From Nostoc sp. CHAB 5824 (GTDB lineage: Bacteria > Cyanobacteriota > Cyanobacteriia > Cyanobacteriales > Nostocaceae): a stretch of 64,000 nt of DNA. Position 1 is the first letter of the stretch, and every line of letters begins with the position of its first letter. Where the stretch lies: the NCBI RefSeq assembly GCF_020829665.1, contig NZ_JAIVFT010000024.1:34942-98941 (forward strand), given 5' to 3'. Below are positions 15,639 to 24,677 of this stretch, one piece after another. The notes under the pieces were generated by a model that was not told the origin of the DNA, did not search any database, and was given only the letters and a program-made list of their open reading frames with translations. A program made the position numbers and the translations under genes.

Positions 15639-16922
15639 GTGAGCCTACAAACTCTCGTTGAACAAGCCACCATCCCCCCAGATTCAGGGTCTGTAGCATC
15701 TAGTCCCTTTGAGACAGATAGCTTTAATGAAGCTGTCATGTCTACCTACGCCCGGTTTCCCTTAGCCCTAGAACGGGGTGCTGGATGCCGGGTTTGGGAT
15801 ACACAGGGGCGAGAATATCTGGATTTTGTGGCTGGAATTGCTACTTGTACTTTAGGACACGTCCACCCAGCTATGGTAGAAGCGGTGACACGCCAAATCC
15901 AGAAGCTGCACCATGTCTCTAATTTGTACTACATTCCTGAGCAAGGTGAATTGGCAAAATGGCTCGTTGATCATTCTTGTGCCGATCGCGTATTTTTCTG
16001 CAACTCTGGAGCTGAAGCTAACGAAGCCGCAATTAAACTGGCGCGGAAATATGCCCACACAGTATTAGACATTGAAAAACCGATTATTCTAACCGCCAAT
16101 GCCAGTTTCCACGGACGGACTTTAGCGACAATTACCGCCACTGCACAACCGAAGTATCAAAAGTATTTTGATCCCTTGGTTCCTGGGTTCCACTACGTAA
16201 ATTACAACGATATTAACGCTGTGGAAGTGGCGATTAGTGAGTTGGATGAAGGCGATTATCGGGTAGCGGCGATTCTGATTGAGCCATTGCAGGGAGAAGG
16301 CGGTGTACGTCCAGGAGATATTGCCTATTTCAAAAAGCTCCGGCAGATTTGCGACGAAACTGGCATTTTATTGATTTTTGATGAAGTGCAAGTTGGTATG
16401 GGGCGCAGCGGCAAATTATGGGCTTACGAACATCTCGGCGTTGAACCGGATATCTTCACTAGCGCCAAAGGCTTAGGTGGCGGTATTCCCATCGGTGCAA
16501 TGATGAGCAAGAAATTCTGTGATGTTTTTCAACCAGGAGAACACGCTAGTACTTTTGGCGGAAATCCTTTTGTGTGTGGTGTGGCACTCAGTGTTTGCCA
16601 GACATTGGAACGGGAAAATATTTTGCAGAATGTGCAAGACAGGGGTGAACAATTGCGATCTGGATTAAGGGCGATCGCAGCCAAATATCCTCAGCACATT
16701 GGTGAAGTTCGCGGTTGGGGTTTAATCAACGGTTTGGAGTTGCGAGCCGACATTGCGCTAACCGCAGCCGATGTCGTCAATGCTGCCATTAAGGAGGGCG
16801 TATTGCTGGTACCAGCCGGGCCAAAAGTAGTCCGGTTTGTGCCACCGCTAATTGTCACAGAAGCAGAAGTAAACACTGCCTTGGAAGCTGTGGAAAAGGC
16901 GATTGCCGCTCTCACAGCTTAG
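15639..16922 (+). CDS. argD: acetylornithine aminotransferase
   Basis: 427 residues, a class III PLP aminotransferase that converts N-acetylglutamate semialdehyde to N2-acetylornithine in arginine synthesis; it may also serve lysine synthesis. The PLP Lys is K277 in TSAKGLGGGIPIGAM, the pyridine-N Asp is D248 in LLIFDEVQ. NSGAEANEAAIKLARKYA and the HGRTLAT block are also characteristic. The start is GTG 15639 with an excellent AGGAGGAG just upstream. Arginine feeds cyanophycin in heterocystous species. A hairpin lies just after the stop. Confidence 0.96.
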   Translation: MSLQTLVEQATIPPDSGSVASSPFETDSFNEAVMSTYARFPLALERGAGCRVWDTQGREYLDFVAGIATCTLGHVHPAMVEAVTRQIQKLHHVSNLYYIPEQGELAKWLVDHSCADRVFFCNSGAEANEAAIKLARKYAHTVLDIEKPIILTANASFHGRTLATITATAQPKYQKYFDPLVPGFHYVNYNDINAVEVAISELDEGDYRVAAILIEPLQGEGGVRPGDIAYFKKLRQICDETGILLIFDEVQVGMGRSGKLWAYEHLGVEPDIFTSAKGLGGGIPIGAMMSKKFCDVFQPGEHASTFGGNPFVCGVALSVCQTLERENILQNVQDRGEQLRSGLRAIAAKYPQHIGEVRGWGLINGLELRADIALTAADVVNAAIKEGVLLVPAGPKVVRFVPPLIVTEAEVNTALEAVEKAIAALTA

Positions 16923-16929
16923 GTAATCA

Positions 16930-16970
16930 AAAAGCGAGGATAAGTCTTTGTGCCTATCTCTCGCTTTTCC
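16930..16970 (+). terminator. probable intrinsic terminator of argD
   Basis: AAAAGCGAG (16930-16938) and CTCGCTTTT (16960-16968) form a 9-bp stem with a 21-base loop; the 3' arm ends in TTTT. Confidence 0.6.
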
Positions 16971-17046
16971 TGACTTTTATATTAATTTTTACTAAAACTA
17001 TTTATTTTTTAGCTATGTATGTGGTATCTTTATGCCCGTGTTATCT

Positions 17047-17655
17047 TCATTCTGGGGAAATTTCCCGATAAGCTTGTTGACACTGCTCATAATTGTCTGG
17101 CAAAATCTCGGCATTACCAAAACATAATTGCTCGTGAGTGGTAATTAAAGTTTCATAAGGCTGTATGGGAGTCACAGACGATCGCAGCAATTGCAGATAT
17201 TCTCCATCTGTGCGGCTGAGTTTGTGGGGTGCAATCGCGTTTTGATGCAACTGCTGCAACATCGCTAAATAGAGACAACGGCAAGCCTCACGGTAGTTAC
17301 CTTGACGGTAAAATTGTTGCGATCGCTCCAACAAAAGGGCTATGGATGACTCACTAGAGCGAGTTTTTACGCGAAAATCAGTGAGATTGCCACTTCTATT
17401 CAGCCAAGAATATACATAAGGACTGAATTCTTGCCATAATCGCCAACTCACCCAAGCGATAAATAAGCCTATTACCAGCCAAAACAGGAATTTCAGTAAC
17501 TCAGCAAGCCTTGGGCTAATTGACCATCCCGCAGGCAATTCTGGCAGAGCTTGTTCAAAGCGGTAAAACTGGTATTCCCACCATTCTCCCGCTTGTTGTT
17601 GGAATTGAGACAACTGCCAATTCCAGCTAGTTTTTTCAAAAGTATCTGTAGGCAT
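17047..17655 (-). CDS. DUF4129 membrane protein
   Basis: 202 residues. One membrane helix at about 50-75 (LLKFLFWLVIGLFIAWVSWRL) is followed by a cytoplasmic C-terminal DUF4129 domain: YRQGNYREACRCLYLAML, then LSRTDGEYLQLLR and the YEQCQQAYREI end. DUF4129 is often linked to transglutaminase-like or MoxR-type envelope gene sets; neither is here. The start is taken at the ATG at 17653-17655. The open frame extends further upstream only through a low-complexity G/A-rich spacer (17660-17745), which is not protein-like. Convergent with argD. Confidence 0.85.
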   Translation of the reverse strand: MPTDTFEKTSWNWQLSQFQQQAGEWWEYQFYRFEQALPELPAGWSISPRLAELLKFLFWLVIGLFIAWVSWRLWQEFSPYVYSWLNRSGNLTDFRVKTRSSESSIALLLERSQQFYRQGNYREACRCLYLAMLQQLHQNAIAPHKLSRTDGEYLQLLRSSVTPIQPYETLITTHEQLCFGNAEILPDNYEQCQQAYREISPE

Positions 17656-17735
17656 AGGGGGGAGGGGGAGCAGGGGGAGAAGTAGGGAAAAGGGTAAGGG
17701 GAAAGGGGTAAAGGATGGAATTTTCCCTTTCCCTT
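17656..17735. repeat. low-complexity purine-rich spacer
   Basis: GGGGGAGG/GGGGAAAGGGG-type words, a common feature between genes in this window (also 24600-24680, 36074-36115, 53517-53575). Confidence 0.6.
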
Positions 17736-17805
17736 TGCCATGCATCCCCTTTCCCTACAAGAGTACAAAAGGAACTTTTGCAACGGGTCTATTGGTTATT
17801 GCCCA

Positions 17806-17835
17806 ATGACTAATGACTAATGACTAATGACTCTT
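17806..17835. repeat. heptamer repeat ATGACTA, about 4 copies
   Basis: The complement of the TAGTCAT unit at 12323-12371. On the minus strand it encodes the last residues and the stop codon of the DUF2243 gene. Confidence 0.85.
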
Positions 17836-18302
17836 GACTTTTTTATCATTATCCAGCCGATAACAACAAGTAGCGCACCGAATGCAAGAAATCCTAGATC
17901 CCAAGCTAACTCATTTGGGCCTGGTTTGACATGATGGATACCGAGAATTTGGTGGTCAATTAAACCTTCAACGAAGTCGAACAACCCAGTCCCAATCAAT
18001 ATTGATCCAATAAAGGTCTGTGATGACCAAGGAACATCATCACGTCCTCCTGCACGCCATAGCAACACAACTCCAATCGCGGTGAATACCCAATCTAAGG
18101 TATGAAATAACCCATCCCATACCATGTTCAAATTTATATTCGCCGTGTTGTTCAGAGGTCGAATGTTACTGAGCATGTGATGCCATTGGAGGATCTGATG
18201 CAGTAAAATTCCATCAATAAACCCTCCAAGACCCACACCAAGAAAAATTCCAGCAGTAATTAGTGGTGTGCGTCGGTTGAGGGTTTCACTTTTCGCCTCC
18301 AT
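17817..18302 (-). CDS. DUF2243 family membrane protein
   Basis: 161 residues, four predicted membrane helices. Family blocks: LGVGLGGFIDGILLHQILQWHHMLS (conserved GFxDGI and HHM), WDGLFHTLDWVFTAIG, GLFDFVEGLIDHQILGIHHV, and WDLGFLAFGALLVVIGW. Repeated Asp and His residues within helices suggest metal or proton binding, but no function is known. The start is ATG 18300-18302, with GAGG 9 bases before; an ATG 13 codons upstream lacks a good ribosome site. The last residues VISH and the stop come from heptamer repeat units. It lies in a minus-strand series with the pentapeptide and Rrf2 genes. Confidence 0.9.
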   Translation of the reverse strand: MEAKSETLNRRTPLITAGIFLGVGLGGFIDGILLHQILQWHHMLSNIRPLNNTANINLNMVWDGLFHTLDWVFTAIGVVLLWRAGGRDDVPWSSQTFIGSILIGTGLFDFVEGLIDHQILGIHHVKPGPNELAWDLGFLAFGALLVVIGWIMIKKSRVISH

Positions 18303-18400
18303 TGTCAACCTCATTAGATAGGGTTTATCACTAAAATACAACTCTTTTAGGAGAAATATCTTCTATCTTGAGGAAAGTACGATCAGTGAATTTAAATTAA

Positions 18401-18793
18401 TCAATTTTTAGATTTAATCTGCATACCCGCTTTCACTGGGTCGAAATCTTGGGGAAAATTGGTGCTGCGATCGTAGTCTGCTTTTTCCAGGTTCGCTCCT
18501 TTTAGATCGGCTTGGCAAAGATTAGCTGATATCAACAATGCTCCCCTAAGATCGGCATCCTTAAGATTAGCTTGATTAAGATCCGCAAAGCTCAGGTCAG
18601 TTCCCCTGAGATTAGCACTATTCAGGTTAGCTTCACTTAAGTCAGCATAACTGAGATCAGAACCTTTCAAGTTAATGCCTTGCAAATCAGCATTACCCAG
18701 TTCTGCTTTACTAAAGTCCCGTTTTCCTACTGCATAGTTATCCACAAGAGTAGCGGCATTATTTATGGGCTGTTGAGAATTTACTTTATACAT
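18401..18793 (-). CDS. pentapeptide repeat protein
   Basis: 130 residues. From about 27 to 110 the sequence is consecutive A(D/N)LXX pentapeptides (NADLQGINLKGSDLSYADLSE and on), about 15 units, which form a right-handed quadrilateral beta helix. A short unstructured N-terminus and a Pro/Asp C-tail follow. There is no signal peptide or fused domain. Pentapeptide proteins are very common in cyanobacteria; their roles are mostly unknown. Confidence 0.93.
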   Translation of the reverse strand: MYKVNSQQPINNAATLVDNYAVGKRDFSKAELGNADLQGINLKGSDLSYADLSEANLNSANLRGTDLSFADLNQANLKDADLRGALLISANLCQADLKGANLEKADYDRSTNFPQDFDPVKAGMQIKSKN

Positions 18794-18856
18794 ATAACAG
18801 CCTCACAGGTTATTACGTTTCATATTAAGGATAGAAAATACCCTACTTCATCTTTT

Positions 18857-19294
18857 CTAAATGTAATACATGAGTTCCTTCTGCTTTCGCATTGATCTTC
18901 GTTCACAAAGGTCTTGGAGTGTATATTTTTCCAAAACGGAGTTAGCAGCCTGACGTGCTTCCTGCCAGACTTCCTGAATTAGCTCACCTTCTACCGTGTT
19001 TGGAGTAGGCTCACAATCAGAGACAACGATATCCGATCCTTCCATGCAGCTAAAAGCATCTAACACAGTAATCTTTCCGGGATCTCGTGCTAGAACATAG
19101 CCACCTTTAGCTCCGCGTATACTCTTAATTAAACCTCCACGCCTTAATGTTGCCAGGAGTTGTTCCAAATAGCGGTTCGGTATGTCTTGTAAGACCGCTA
19201 TCTCTCGAATTTGCAAGGCTTCACCGTTAGGGTAGCAGCTTGCCAACTCTAACAGGGCTAGAAGTGCGTATTCTGATTTGTTAGAGATTACCAC
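18857..19294 (-). CDS. Rrf2 family transcriptional regulator
   Basis: 145 residues. The winged-helix domain includes YALLALLELAS, IREIAVLQDIPNRYLEQLLATLRRGGLIKSIRGAKGGY, the typical Rrf2 signature. Cys residues are at 20, 83, 94 and 130; the IscR-type triple-Cys [2Fe-2S] cluster spacing is not present, though C83 and C94 could still ligate a cofactor. Rrf2 proteins sense Fe-S status, NO or redox. It might control the pentapeptide gene 63 bases downstream. No operator could be identified. Confidence 0.93.
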   Translation of the reverse strand: MVISNKSEYALLALLELASCYPNGEALQIREIAVLQDIPNRYLEQLLATLRRGGLIKSIRGAKGGYVLARDPGKITVLDAFSCMEGSDIVVSDCEPTPNTVEGELIQEVWQEARQAANSVLEKYTLQDLCERRSMRKQKELMYYI

Positions 19295-19784
19295 AGGCTT
19301 AATATTTTAGACTCACACTCAAATATACAAAGTCTTTAAGTTTGTTTCCCTAAGCTACTGTTAAGAAAAACTTTACAATCAACTTATTATTGACCGGCTA
19401 ACTCCAGTTTAAAGACCTTCAACGATAGAAGCAATTACTTTTTGTTTTTAATTCAATAAATAAAATTGATGGATTCTTGTACAGTAGACTTCTTGGAAAA
19501 ATAGTTTTGCACTCTTGGGGAAAGGGTAATTCTATCGCCACTTTTCCCTTTACCCCTTACCCCTTTCGCCACAACTGCTAGAAGTCTAGTATTTTTGAGT
19601 TTAAATTGACTTAAAGGCTTACTTTGTCTTGGTTTCAATCGATTCTGTCAGGGATTATTGTGGTTTGTTAGTCTGAAATTGCGATGTCTGACAACAAACC
19701 GTTGGGGCGTCTACGCATCCATTGGAAAGCAACAACGTTTAAAAGTAAACCAATGAGAAATAAAAGCAGCATTAGTGCAAGCCG
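19295..19784. other. intergenic region with one dispersed repeat
   Basis: 490 bases between the Rrf2 gene and the histidine kinase. Contains the repeat at 19485-19588. Otherwise AT-rich and without a recognisable gene. Confidence 0.5.
19485..19588. repeat. dispersed repeat with TAGACTTCTTG termini, copy 1
   Basis: Inverted ends TAGACTTCTTG and AGAAGTCTA enclose TTTTGCACTCTTGGGGAAAG and the pyrimidine stretch CCCTTTACCCCTTACCCC. Related copy at 58367-58485. Confidence 0.8.
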
Positions 19785-21134
19785 CTATGAATCGAGATTT
19801 ATCGAAAATGGCAGAATGACTGTAAAGGTAGTTCCCATACCGATCGCACTTTCAACAAAAATTTCGCCGCCATGTAAATCTACAGCCTGCTTGACGATGG
19901 ACATCCCCAATCCCATTCCTGGGATATTGTCTGCATTACTGGCGCGATGGAAGGGTTCAAAGATGCGATCAATGTCAGAAGGGGGAATGCCAATACCAGA
20001 GTCTTGAGTTTGGAATATAGCTTGATCGTTGGCAGTGGTGACAGAAAACTTAACTGTGCTACCAATGGGAGAGTATTTTAGACAATTCGAGAATAAATTA
20101 CTCAAGATTTGCCGCAGTAGTTTCGCGTCTAAGTTAGCTAGTGTGCATTGGCACTCGCTGCTAAAAGCGATCGCATGTTGTGAGCGATCGCTCTGTTCTA
20201 ATTCTTCTAATAAATCGCGGCAAAATTCCACCAAATTCAGAGGTGTTGGATTAAACTCTAGCTTGCCTGTTTCATCCTGACTCACCACCAATACATCATT
20301 CAACAACTGGGTCATGTGCATCACAGATTTTTGAATGCGACGCAGGTGGATATTTTGTCGCTCATCGCTCCATAGGTGGCGATAATGTTCTAGTAATTCC
20401 GCAGAAGAGTGGATGGTAGCCAAAGGAGTGCGAAACTCATGGGAGGTAATGGTGAGCAAGCGGGATTTAAGTTCACTAAATTCCCTTTCTTTGGCAAGCG
20501 CTTGTCGCATCGCCTGTTTTGCCCATTGCAGCTTGGCTTGGGTTCGCTTGCTTTCGCTAATGTCCCGTAATAGCCAGCGCAAACCGACTAACTTACCTTG
20601 TTGATTACGAATAGCAACCACTTTAACCGCAGCAATAATTGGCGTTTTGTTACGTGGTCGCAGCTTTACTTCCCACTCTTGCATTTTCCAGTCTGGGATT
20701 TCGGCACGATCGCGCAGATGAGTCAGTTTCAGATGAAAAGCAATTATTTCTTTTTCAAGCACAAAAATCCCTATGGATTTGCCTAACAACAAACTTTTGG
20801 AAATCTTGAGCAGCGTGGTGGCAGCTGAGTTAGCTTTCTGAATTATACCTTTTGTATCAGTCACAAAATAAGCCTCTGGTACTTCCTCAAATAGTTCCTG
20901 ATAGCGTTGAGCTTCTGCTACCAAGGACTCTTGGGCGTTGGATAATTCTTCATTCTGCTGCTGTAGGTCTTTATTAACTATTTGCAGTTCTTCCAAAGCT
21001 AGGTGGACTTCTTTTAATACTGCGGTGACGAGTTCAATATCTTCCTGTGTATTTTGCTGTTCACTCTGGCGTTGCAAAAGGGCGACGCGCTTACGCATAC
21101 TCTCTATCTGTAAGGCTAATTCGTCCAAATTCAC
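19785..21134 (-). CDS. PAS-domain sensor histidine kinase
   Basis: 449 residues. An N-terminal coiled coil (about 1-80) precedes a PAS domain (about 76-192, RYQELFEEVPEAYFVTDTKG). A HisKA domain follows with phospho-acceptor H232 in TSHEFRTPLATI, then HATPase_c with N-box NLFSNCLKYS, G1 QDSGIGIP, F-box FEPFHR and G2 GMGLGMSIV. No membrane segment, so it is cytosolic. No receiver or partner regulator is adjacent. Signal and target are unknown. Confidence 0.95.
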   Translation of the reverse strand: MNLDELALQIESMRKRVALLQRQSEQQNTQEDIELVTAVLKEVHLALEELQIVNKDLQQQNEELSNAQESLVAEAQRYQELFEEVPEAYFVTDTKGIIQKANSAATTLLKISKSLLLGKSIGIFVLEKEIIAFHLKLTHLRDRAEIPDWKMQEWEVKLRPRNKTPIIAAVKVVAIRNQQGKLVGLRWLLRDISESKRTQAKLQWAKQAMRQALAKEREFSELKSRLLTITSHEFRTPLATIHSSAELLEHYRHLWSDERQNIHLRRIQKSVMHMTQLLNDVLVVSQDETGKLEFNPTPLNLVEFCRDLLEELEQSDRSQHAIAFSSECQCTLANLDAKLLRQILSNLFSNCLKYSPIGSTVKFSVTTANDQAIFQTQDSGIGIPPSDIDRIFEPFHRASNADNIPGMGLGMSIVKQAVDLHGGEIFVESAIGMGTTFTVILPFSINLDS

Positions 21135-21247
21135 GCTCTGACTCCTAATTTGGATATCTAAACTTGCGTTTTATTTTAGATTCCCTGTTTGGACGATCTT
21201 AACTTTTGGAGTTGAAGAGTTATTAGTTATCGAAAGAGAATTCTTCT

Positions 21248-21940
21248 TCAATTGGAAGTCTCTGAATGTTTTTGTCTGGCAATATTGCTTAATTTGGCTT
21301 TTAAATCTGCCCATTTGAACCCTTCTAGGCTGGGCAAAACAACATGAGCGGCTCCAACTCGTTCAGCGGGGCCGAGTCCTACTGCCCACATACCAGCGGC
21401 TAGAGCCGCATCAACACCTGCTCCGGCATCTTCTACAACCACACATTGCTCTGGTTCGAGTCCTAGCTGCTTGGCTGCGTATAGAAATAGGTCGGGTGCT
21501 GGCTTGGGTTGCTCTACACTATAACCGTCAGCGATCGCATCTACTTTATCGGCAATGCCCAATCGCTCGATCACTGTGCGGGCATTTTTACTAGCTGAAC
21601 CAATACCGATTTTAATCCCAGCTTGCCGCAGTTCATCCAAGAGGGCGATCGCACCTGGTAGCAAATCCTTGGGTGTCATGTTTTGGATCGATTCTACATA
21701 GTAGCGATTCTTACGCTCCATCATCTCCTCAATTTGTGCTTCCGAATATGGTCTATCTCCAATAATATGCATCAGAGAAGCACGACGGGATACACCCCGC
21801 AGCCCTTCGTTAGCTTGGTGATTAAAGGGTATACTCTCTTCATCCGCTAGCTTTTGCCAAGCTAAATAATGAAGTTCTGCTGTATCTGTTAGCACTCCAT
21901 CTAGGTCGAAGATGAATCCTTGGATGTTGGGGTTGGGCAT
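21248..21940 (-). CDS. pgmB: beta-phosphoglucomutase
   Basis: About 230 residues, HAD superfamily. DLDGVLTDT near the N-terminus holds the Asp nucleophile and the acid/base Asp; the cap has RGVSRRASL; GSASKN and EDAGAGVDAA are HAD motifs II/III-IV. It converts beta-D-glucose 1-phosphate to glucose 6-phosphate. The upstream gene, 60 bases away, encodes a GH65 phosphorylase that produces beta-glucose 1-phosphate, so the two form a catabolic pair. The start is the ATG at 21938-21940 (MPNPN); a TTG at 21995-21997 extends it by 19 low-complexity residues. Confidence 0.93.
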   Translation of the reverse strand: MPNPNIQGFIFDLDGVLTDTAELHYLAWQKLADEESIPFNHQANEGLRGVSRRASLMHIIGDRPYSEAQIEEMMERKNRYYVESIQNMTPKDLLPGAIALLDELRQAGIKIGIGSASKNARTVIERLGIADKVDAIADGYSVEQPKPAPDLFLYAAKQLGLEPEQCVVVEDAGAGVDAALAAGMWAVGLGPAERVGAAHVVLPSLEGFKWADLKAKLSNIARQKHSETSN

Positions 21941-21999
21941 GGGAGATGAGGGGGATTTGAGGAGAGGGAAAGTTGGAGATATTTTAGTTGATGCCAAAT

Positions 22000-24294
22000 T
22001 TATTTATGGGGATAATTAATTTTGAATTTTGAATTTTGAATTTTGAATTCGGAGCGAAGCGAGGTGACTTGTCCTTTGTGTAGATCGAAGTCGTGCCATT
22101 TTCCTTGCCAGTGTAGTTTAAACTTTAGGCGCGTCCAGCCATCAGGCAGATGGCAGTTGGCTACGGGGCCATTTTCGGTGAGTTGAATGCCGCCGAATCC
22201 AAAAATTACAGCTTGCCAAACGCCACCAGCAGTAGCGCCGTGAATTCCATCGCTGGTGTTACCTCGGTTATCTTCAAGATCCACCATCAATGCTTGCATA
22301 AACACTTCGTAAGCTTCTGCTGATCTGCTCAAATCGGAAGCTAAGATGGCGTGAACTGCTGGGCCAAGGGACGAACCATAAGTAATGTCTGTGCGAGGTG
22401 CGTAGTAGTTCCAGTTGGTCTGCAATGCTTTTTCGTTGTAGGGAAAATCTGCTGATTCCCGCATTAAATAAAGGAGCATCAAGATATCTGGCTGCTTGAT
22501 TACTTGATATTTATTGGTTTTCTCAATACCCAAGATGGCTTGCATGGAGCGATCGCGCCCTTCATAATCTGCTAAATTGATATCTTCTAATTGGAAAAAT
22601 CCCTCAAATTGCTCGATTAGTTCTGTTGATGGGTCATGAAGAAACAATATTTTGGCGATGATATCTTGCCAGTGCGTTCGCTCTTCTGGAGTGAGTTTTA
22701 GTTTCTGTTCTAGTTCGGTGGCTCGTTCGGGGAACTTTTGAGCCAACCAATCATAGACTGCGATCGCTTTCTCTAAATGCCATTGCGCCATCCGATTTGT
22801 AAAAGCGTTATTGTGGACGAATTCATGATATTCATCTACTCCGATCACTCCTCGAATTTCATACTTTTGGCGCTCAGAATTGAATTCGACCCGGCTACCC
22901 CAGAAGATAGCGGCATCTAAAATAATCTCTGCACCGCGCTGTTGCATCCACTCATCATCACCAGTGGTTTGCCAGTAATTCCAAGCTGCGTAGGGAATAT
23001 CTGCATTAATATGAATTTCGCGATCGCGGCACCAAATCCGCACGTCTTCACCATAAAAATCATTTCCAAGTGCCCAACGTGGTGTTACTTCATCTCCGGT
23101 ATCAGCACTTTCCCAGGCAAACATTGCCCCTTTATATCCATAATGGGTCGCCTTGCGCCTAGCTCCTGGTAAGGTGTGCCAACGGTAACTGAGTAAATTT
23201 CGGGCGATCGCTGGTTGGGTAAACAGAAAAAAGGGCAGCATAAAAATTTCTGTATCCCAAAAGATATGACCGCGATAGCCAAACCCAGAAAGAGTTTTAG
23301 CAGGAATGCTCACCCTATCATCATGGCGTGCCCCAGCAATCAGCAGCTGAAACAGATTGTAGCGAACAGCAAAAGCAGCTGTGCTATCCCCTTCAATAAG
23401 GATGTCACTTTGCTGCCAAATTTCATCCCATGCCTGCTGATTGGCTTTTAGTAGTGTTGCATAATCTGGCAGGTGCGCGAGTTTTTCTATAGCTGCTGAA
23501 ACTGGTGTCTCAGTCTCCCGCGAGGTAAAAATTGTCACGATTTTTTCTACCGTTACGGTCTGTTGTGATTTAGCCAGGTAGGTCGTGCTTAAGGTCGGAT
23601 AACCAGGCGCGGTACTGACTTGCAAAGATGCTTCAGCGCCTGATATTCTCATGGTTGCGCCCATACCGAGTTCAATTCGGGAGTGGCGGGTACGGCGTTG
23701 CAACCAGATTCCTTGGTCAGTCTTGCCTTGGTCTAGTCCTTCCCAGTGATTAAAACCCTGATTTTCTGGATAGCCGTTGATACTTCCCTGAACTTCGATT
23801 AACCCGTCAAAATCTACTGGCGTTAAATGGCAGCGTTGCGCCAATACATGCTGATCTGCAAGACTAGCAAAACGTTCAAAGTGAATATCTATGGTTTTTC
23901 CACTGGGAGAGCGCCAACGCAAGTAACGGCTAAGAAGTCCGTAGCGTAAATCAAGCTGGCGATCGTAGCGCAATATCTCACCTTGATCGAGACGGAAGCG
24001 TTCGCGTAGCGTCTCCGTAGGAGATTCGCCATTTACAATCACTACCAAAGGTAACCAGTCAGGGCAATTTGCCAGTTCAGTGTACACCACCGGCACATCA
24101 TCGTAGACACCGTTGATAAAAGTAGCTGGCAATGCATGAGGATAACCTTCTTCAAAACTGCCTTTTGTTCCTAGATACCCATTGCCGATTGTAAAGACGG
24201 TTTCTTTAGAATGCAATTGGTCAGGGTCAAACTGGGTTTCGGTTAAGATCCAGTCCGTGTAGATAAAATGGCGAGAACGACCTTCTGTTTGCAT
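22000..24294 (-). CDS. glycoside hydrolase family 65 protein, trehalose/maltose/kojibiose-type phosphorylase
   Basis: 764 residues. N-terminal beta-sandwich (about 12-290) with NGYLGTKGSFEEGYP; an (alpha/alpha)6 barrel with FWDTEIFMLPF (about 345-355); catalytic acid E488 in GVIGVDEYHEFVHNNAFTN; C-terminal sheet with GATAGGVWQAVIFGFGG. GH65 enzymes phosphorolyse alpha-glucosyl disaccharides to beta-glucose 1-phosphate and glucose; which disaccharide cannot be told. Residues of about 90-99 (SPTETLRERF) are encoded by an in-frame dispersed repeat at about 23996-24030. The last residues come from an AATTTTG heptamer run. It is followed closely by pgmB. Confidence 0.94.
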   Translation of the reverse strand: MQTEGRSRHFIYTDWILTETQFDPDQLHSKETVFTIGNGYLGTKGSFEEGYPHALPATFINGVYDDVPVVYTELANCPDWLPLVVIVNGESPTETLRERFRLDQGEILRYDRQLDLRYGLLSRYLRWRSPSGKTIDIHFERFASLADQHVLAQRCHLTPVDFDGLIEVQGSINGYPENQGFNHWEGLDQGKTDQGIWLQRRTRHSRIELGMGATMRISGAEASLQVSTAPGYPTLSTTYLAKSQQTVTVEKIVTIFTSRETETPVSAAIEKLAHLPDYATLLKANQQAWDEIWQQSDILIEGDSTAAFAVRYNLFQLLIAGARHDDRVSIPAKTLSGFGYRGHIFWDTEIFMLPFFLFTQPAIARNLLSYRWHTLPGARRKATHYGYKGAMFAWESADTGDEVTPRWALGNDFYGEDVRIWCRDREIHINADIPYAAWNYWQTTGDDEWMQQRGAEIILDAAIFWGSRVEFNSERQKYEIRGVIGVDEYHEFVHNNAFTNRMAQWHLEKAIAVYDWLAQKFPERATELEQKLKLTPEERTHWQDIIAKILFLHDPSTELIEQFEGFFQLEDINLADYEGRDRSMQAILGIEKTNKYQVIKQPDILMLLYLMRESADFPYNEKALQTNWNYYAPRTDITYGSSLGPAVHAILASDLSRSAEAYEVFMQALMVDLEDNRGNTSDGIHGATAGGVWQAVIFGFGGIQLTENGPVANCHLPDGWTRLKFKLHWQGKWHDFDLHKGQVTSLRSEFKIQNSKFKINYPHK
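22018..22048. repeat. heptamer repeat AATTTTG, about 4 copies
   Basis: A short heptamer run that encodes the C-terminal residues (KIQNSKFKI) of the GH65 protein. Confidence 0.85.
23996..24030. repeat. dispersed GC-rich repeat inside the GH65 gene
   Basis: GCGTTCGCGTAGCGTCTCC plus a short tail, identical in type to the copy in rsmH at 9274. It keeps the reading frame and adds about ten residues to the N-terminal domain. Confidence 0.85.
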
Positions 24295-24365
24295 AAGTTG
24301 GGATTGGGGAATTGGGCATTTTGAGCTAGATGAATGAGTATTTGAACTCCGTTAATCAGTCATTG

Positions 24366-24596
24366 AGGTGGATGAACGAGTATCAAAGGTGGATGAACGA
24401 GTATCAAAGGTGGATTAATGAGTATCAAAGGTGGATGAACGAGTATCAAAGGTGGATGAACGAGTATCAAAGGTGGATGAACGAGTATTAAAGGTGGATG
24501 AACGAGTATTAAAGGTGGATGAACGAGTATTAAAGGTGGATGAATGAGTATCAAAGGTGGATTAATGAGTATCAAAGGTGGATGAACGAGTCTTTA
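24366..24596. repeat. 21-bp tandem repeat, 11 copies
   Basis: Eleven uninterrupted 21-bp units, consensus AGGTGGATGAACGAGTATCAA. Variants are ATTAATGAG (units 3 and 10), GAATGAG (unit 9) and TATTAA (units 6-8). A degenerate copy lies near 24328. It sits in the 383-base gap upstream of the GH65 gene and downstream of sucrose synthase. It reads as an open frame on both strands, (LILVHPP)n on the minus strand. No start signal supports translation. Confidence 0.95.
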
Positions 24597-24677
24597 AACC
24601 AATGCTTTAACTTCCAACTCCCCCTGCCTCCCCTGCTCCCCCTGCTTCCCCTGCTCCCTCTGCTCTTTTCCCACTCC

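Noticed and set aside
24360..24575. Open frame encoding (LILVHPP) repeats
   Set aside because: It is a by-product of the 21-bp array; no start signal, and it is open on both strands.
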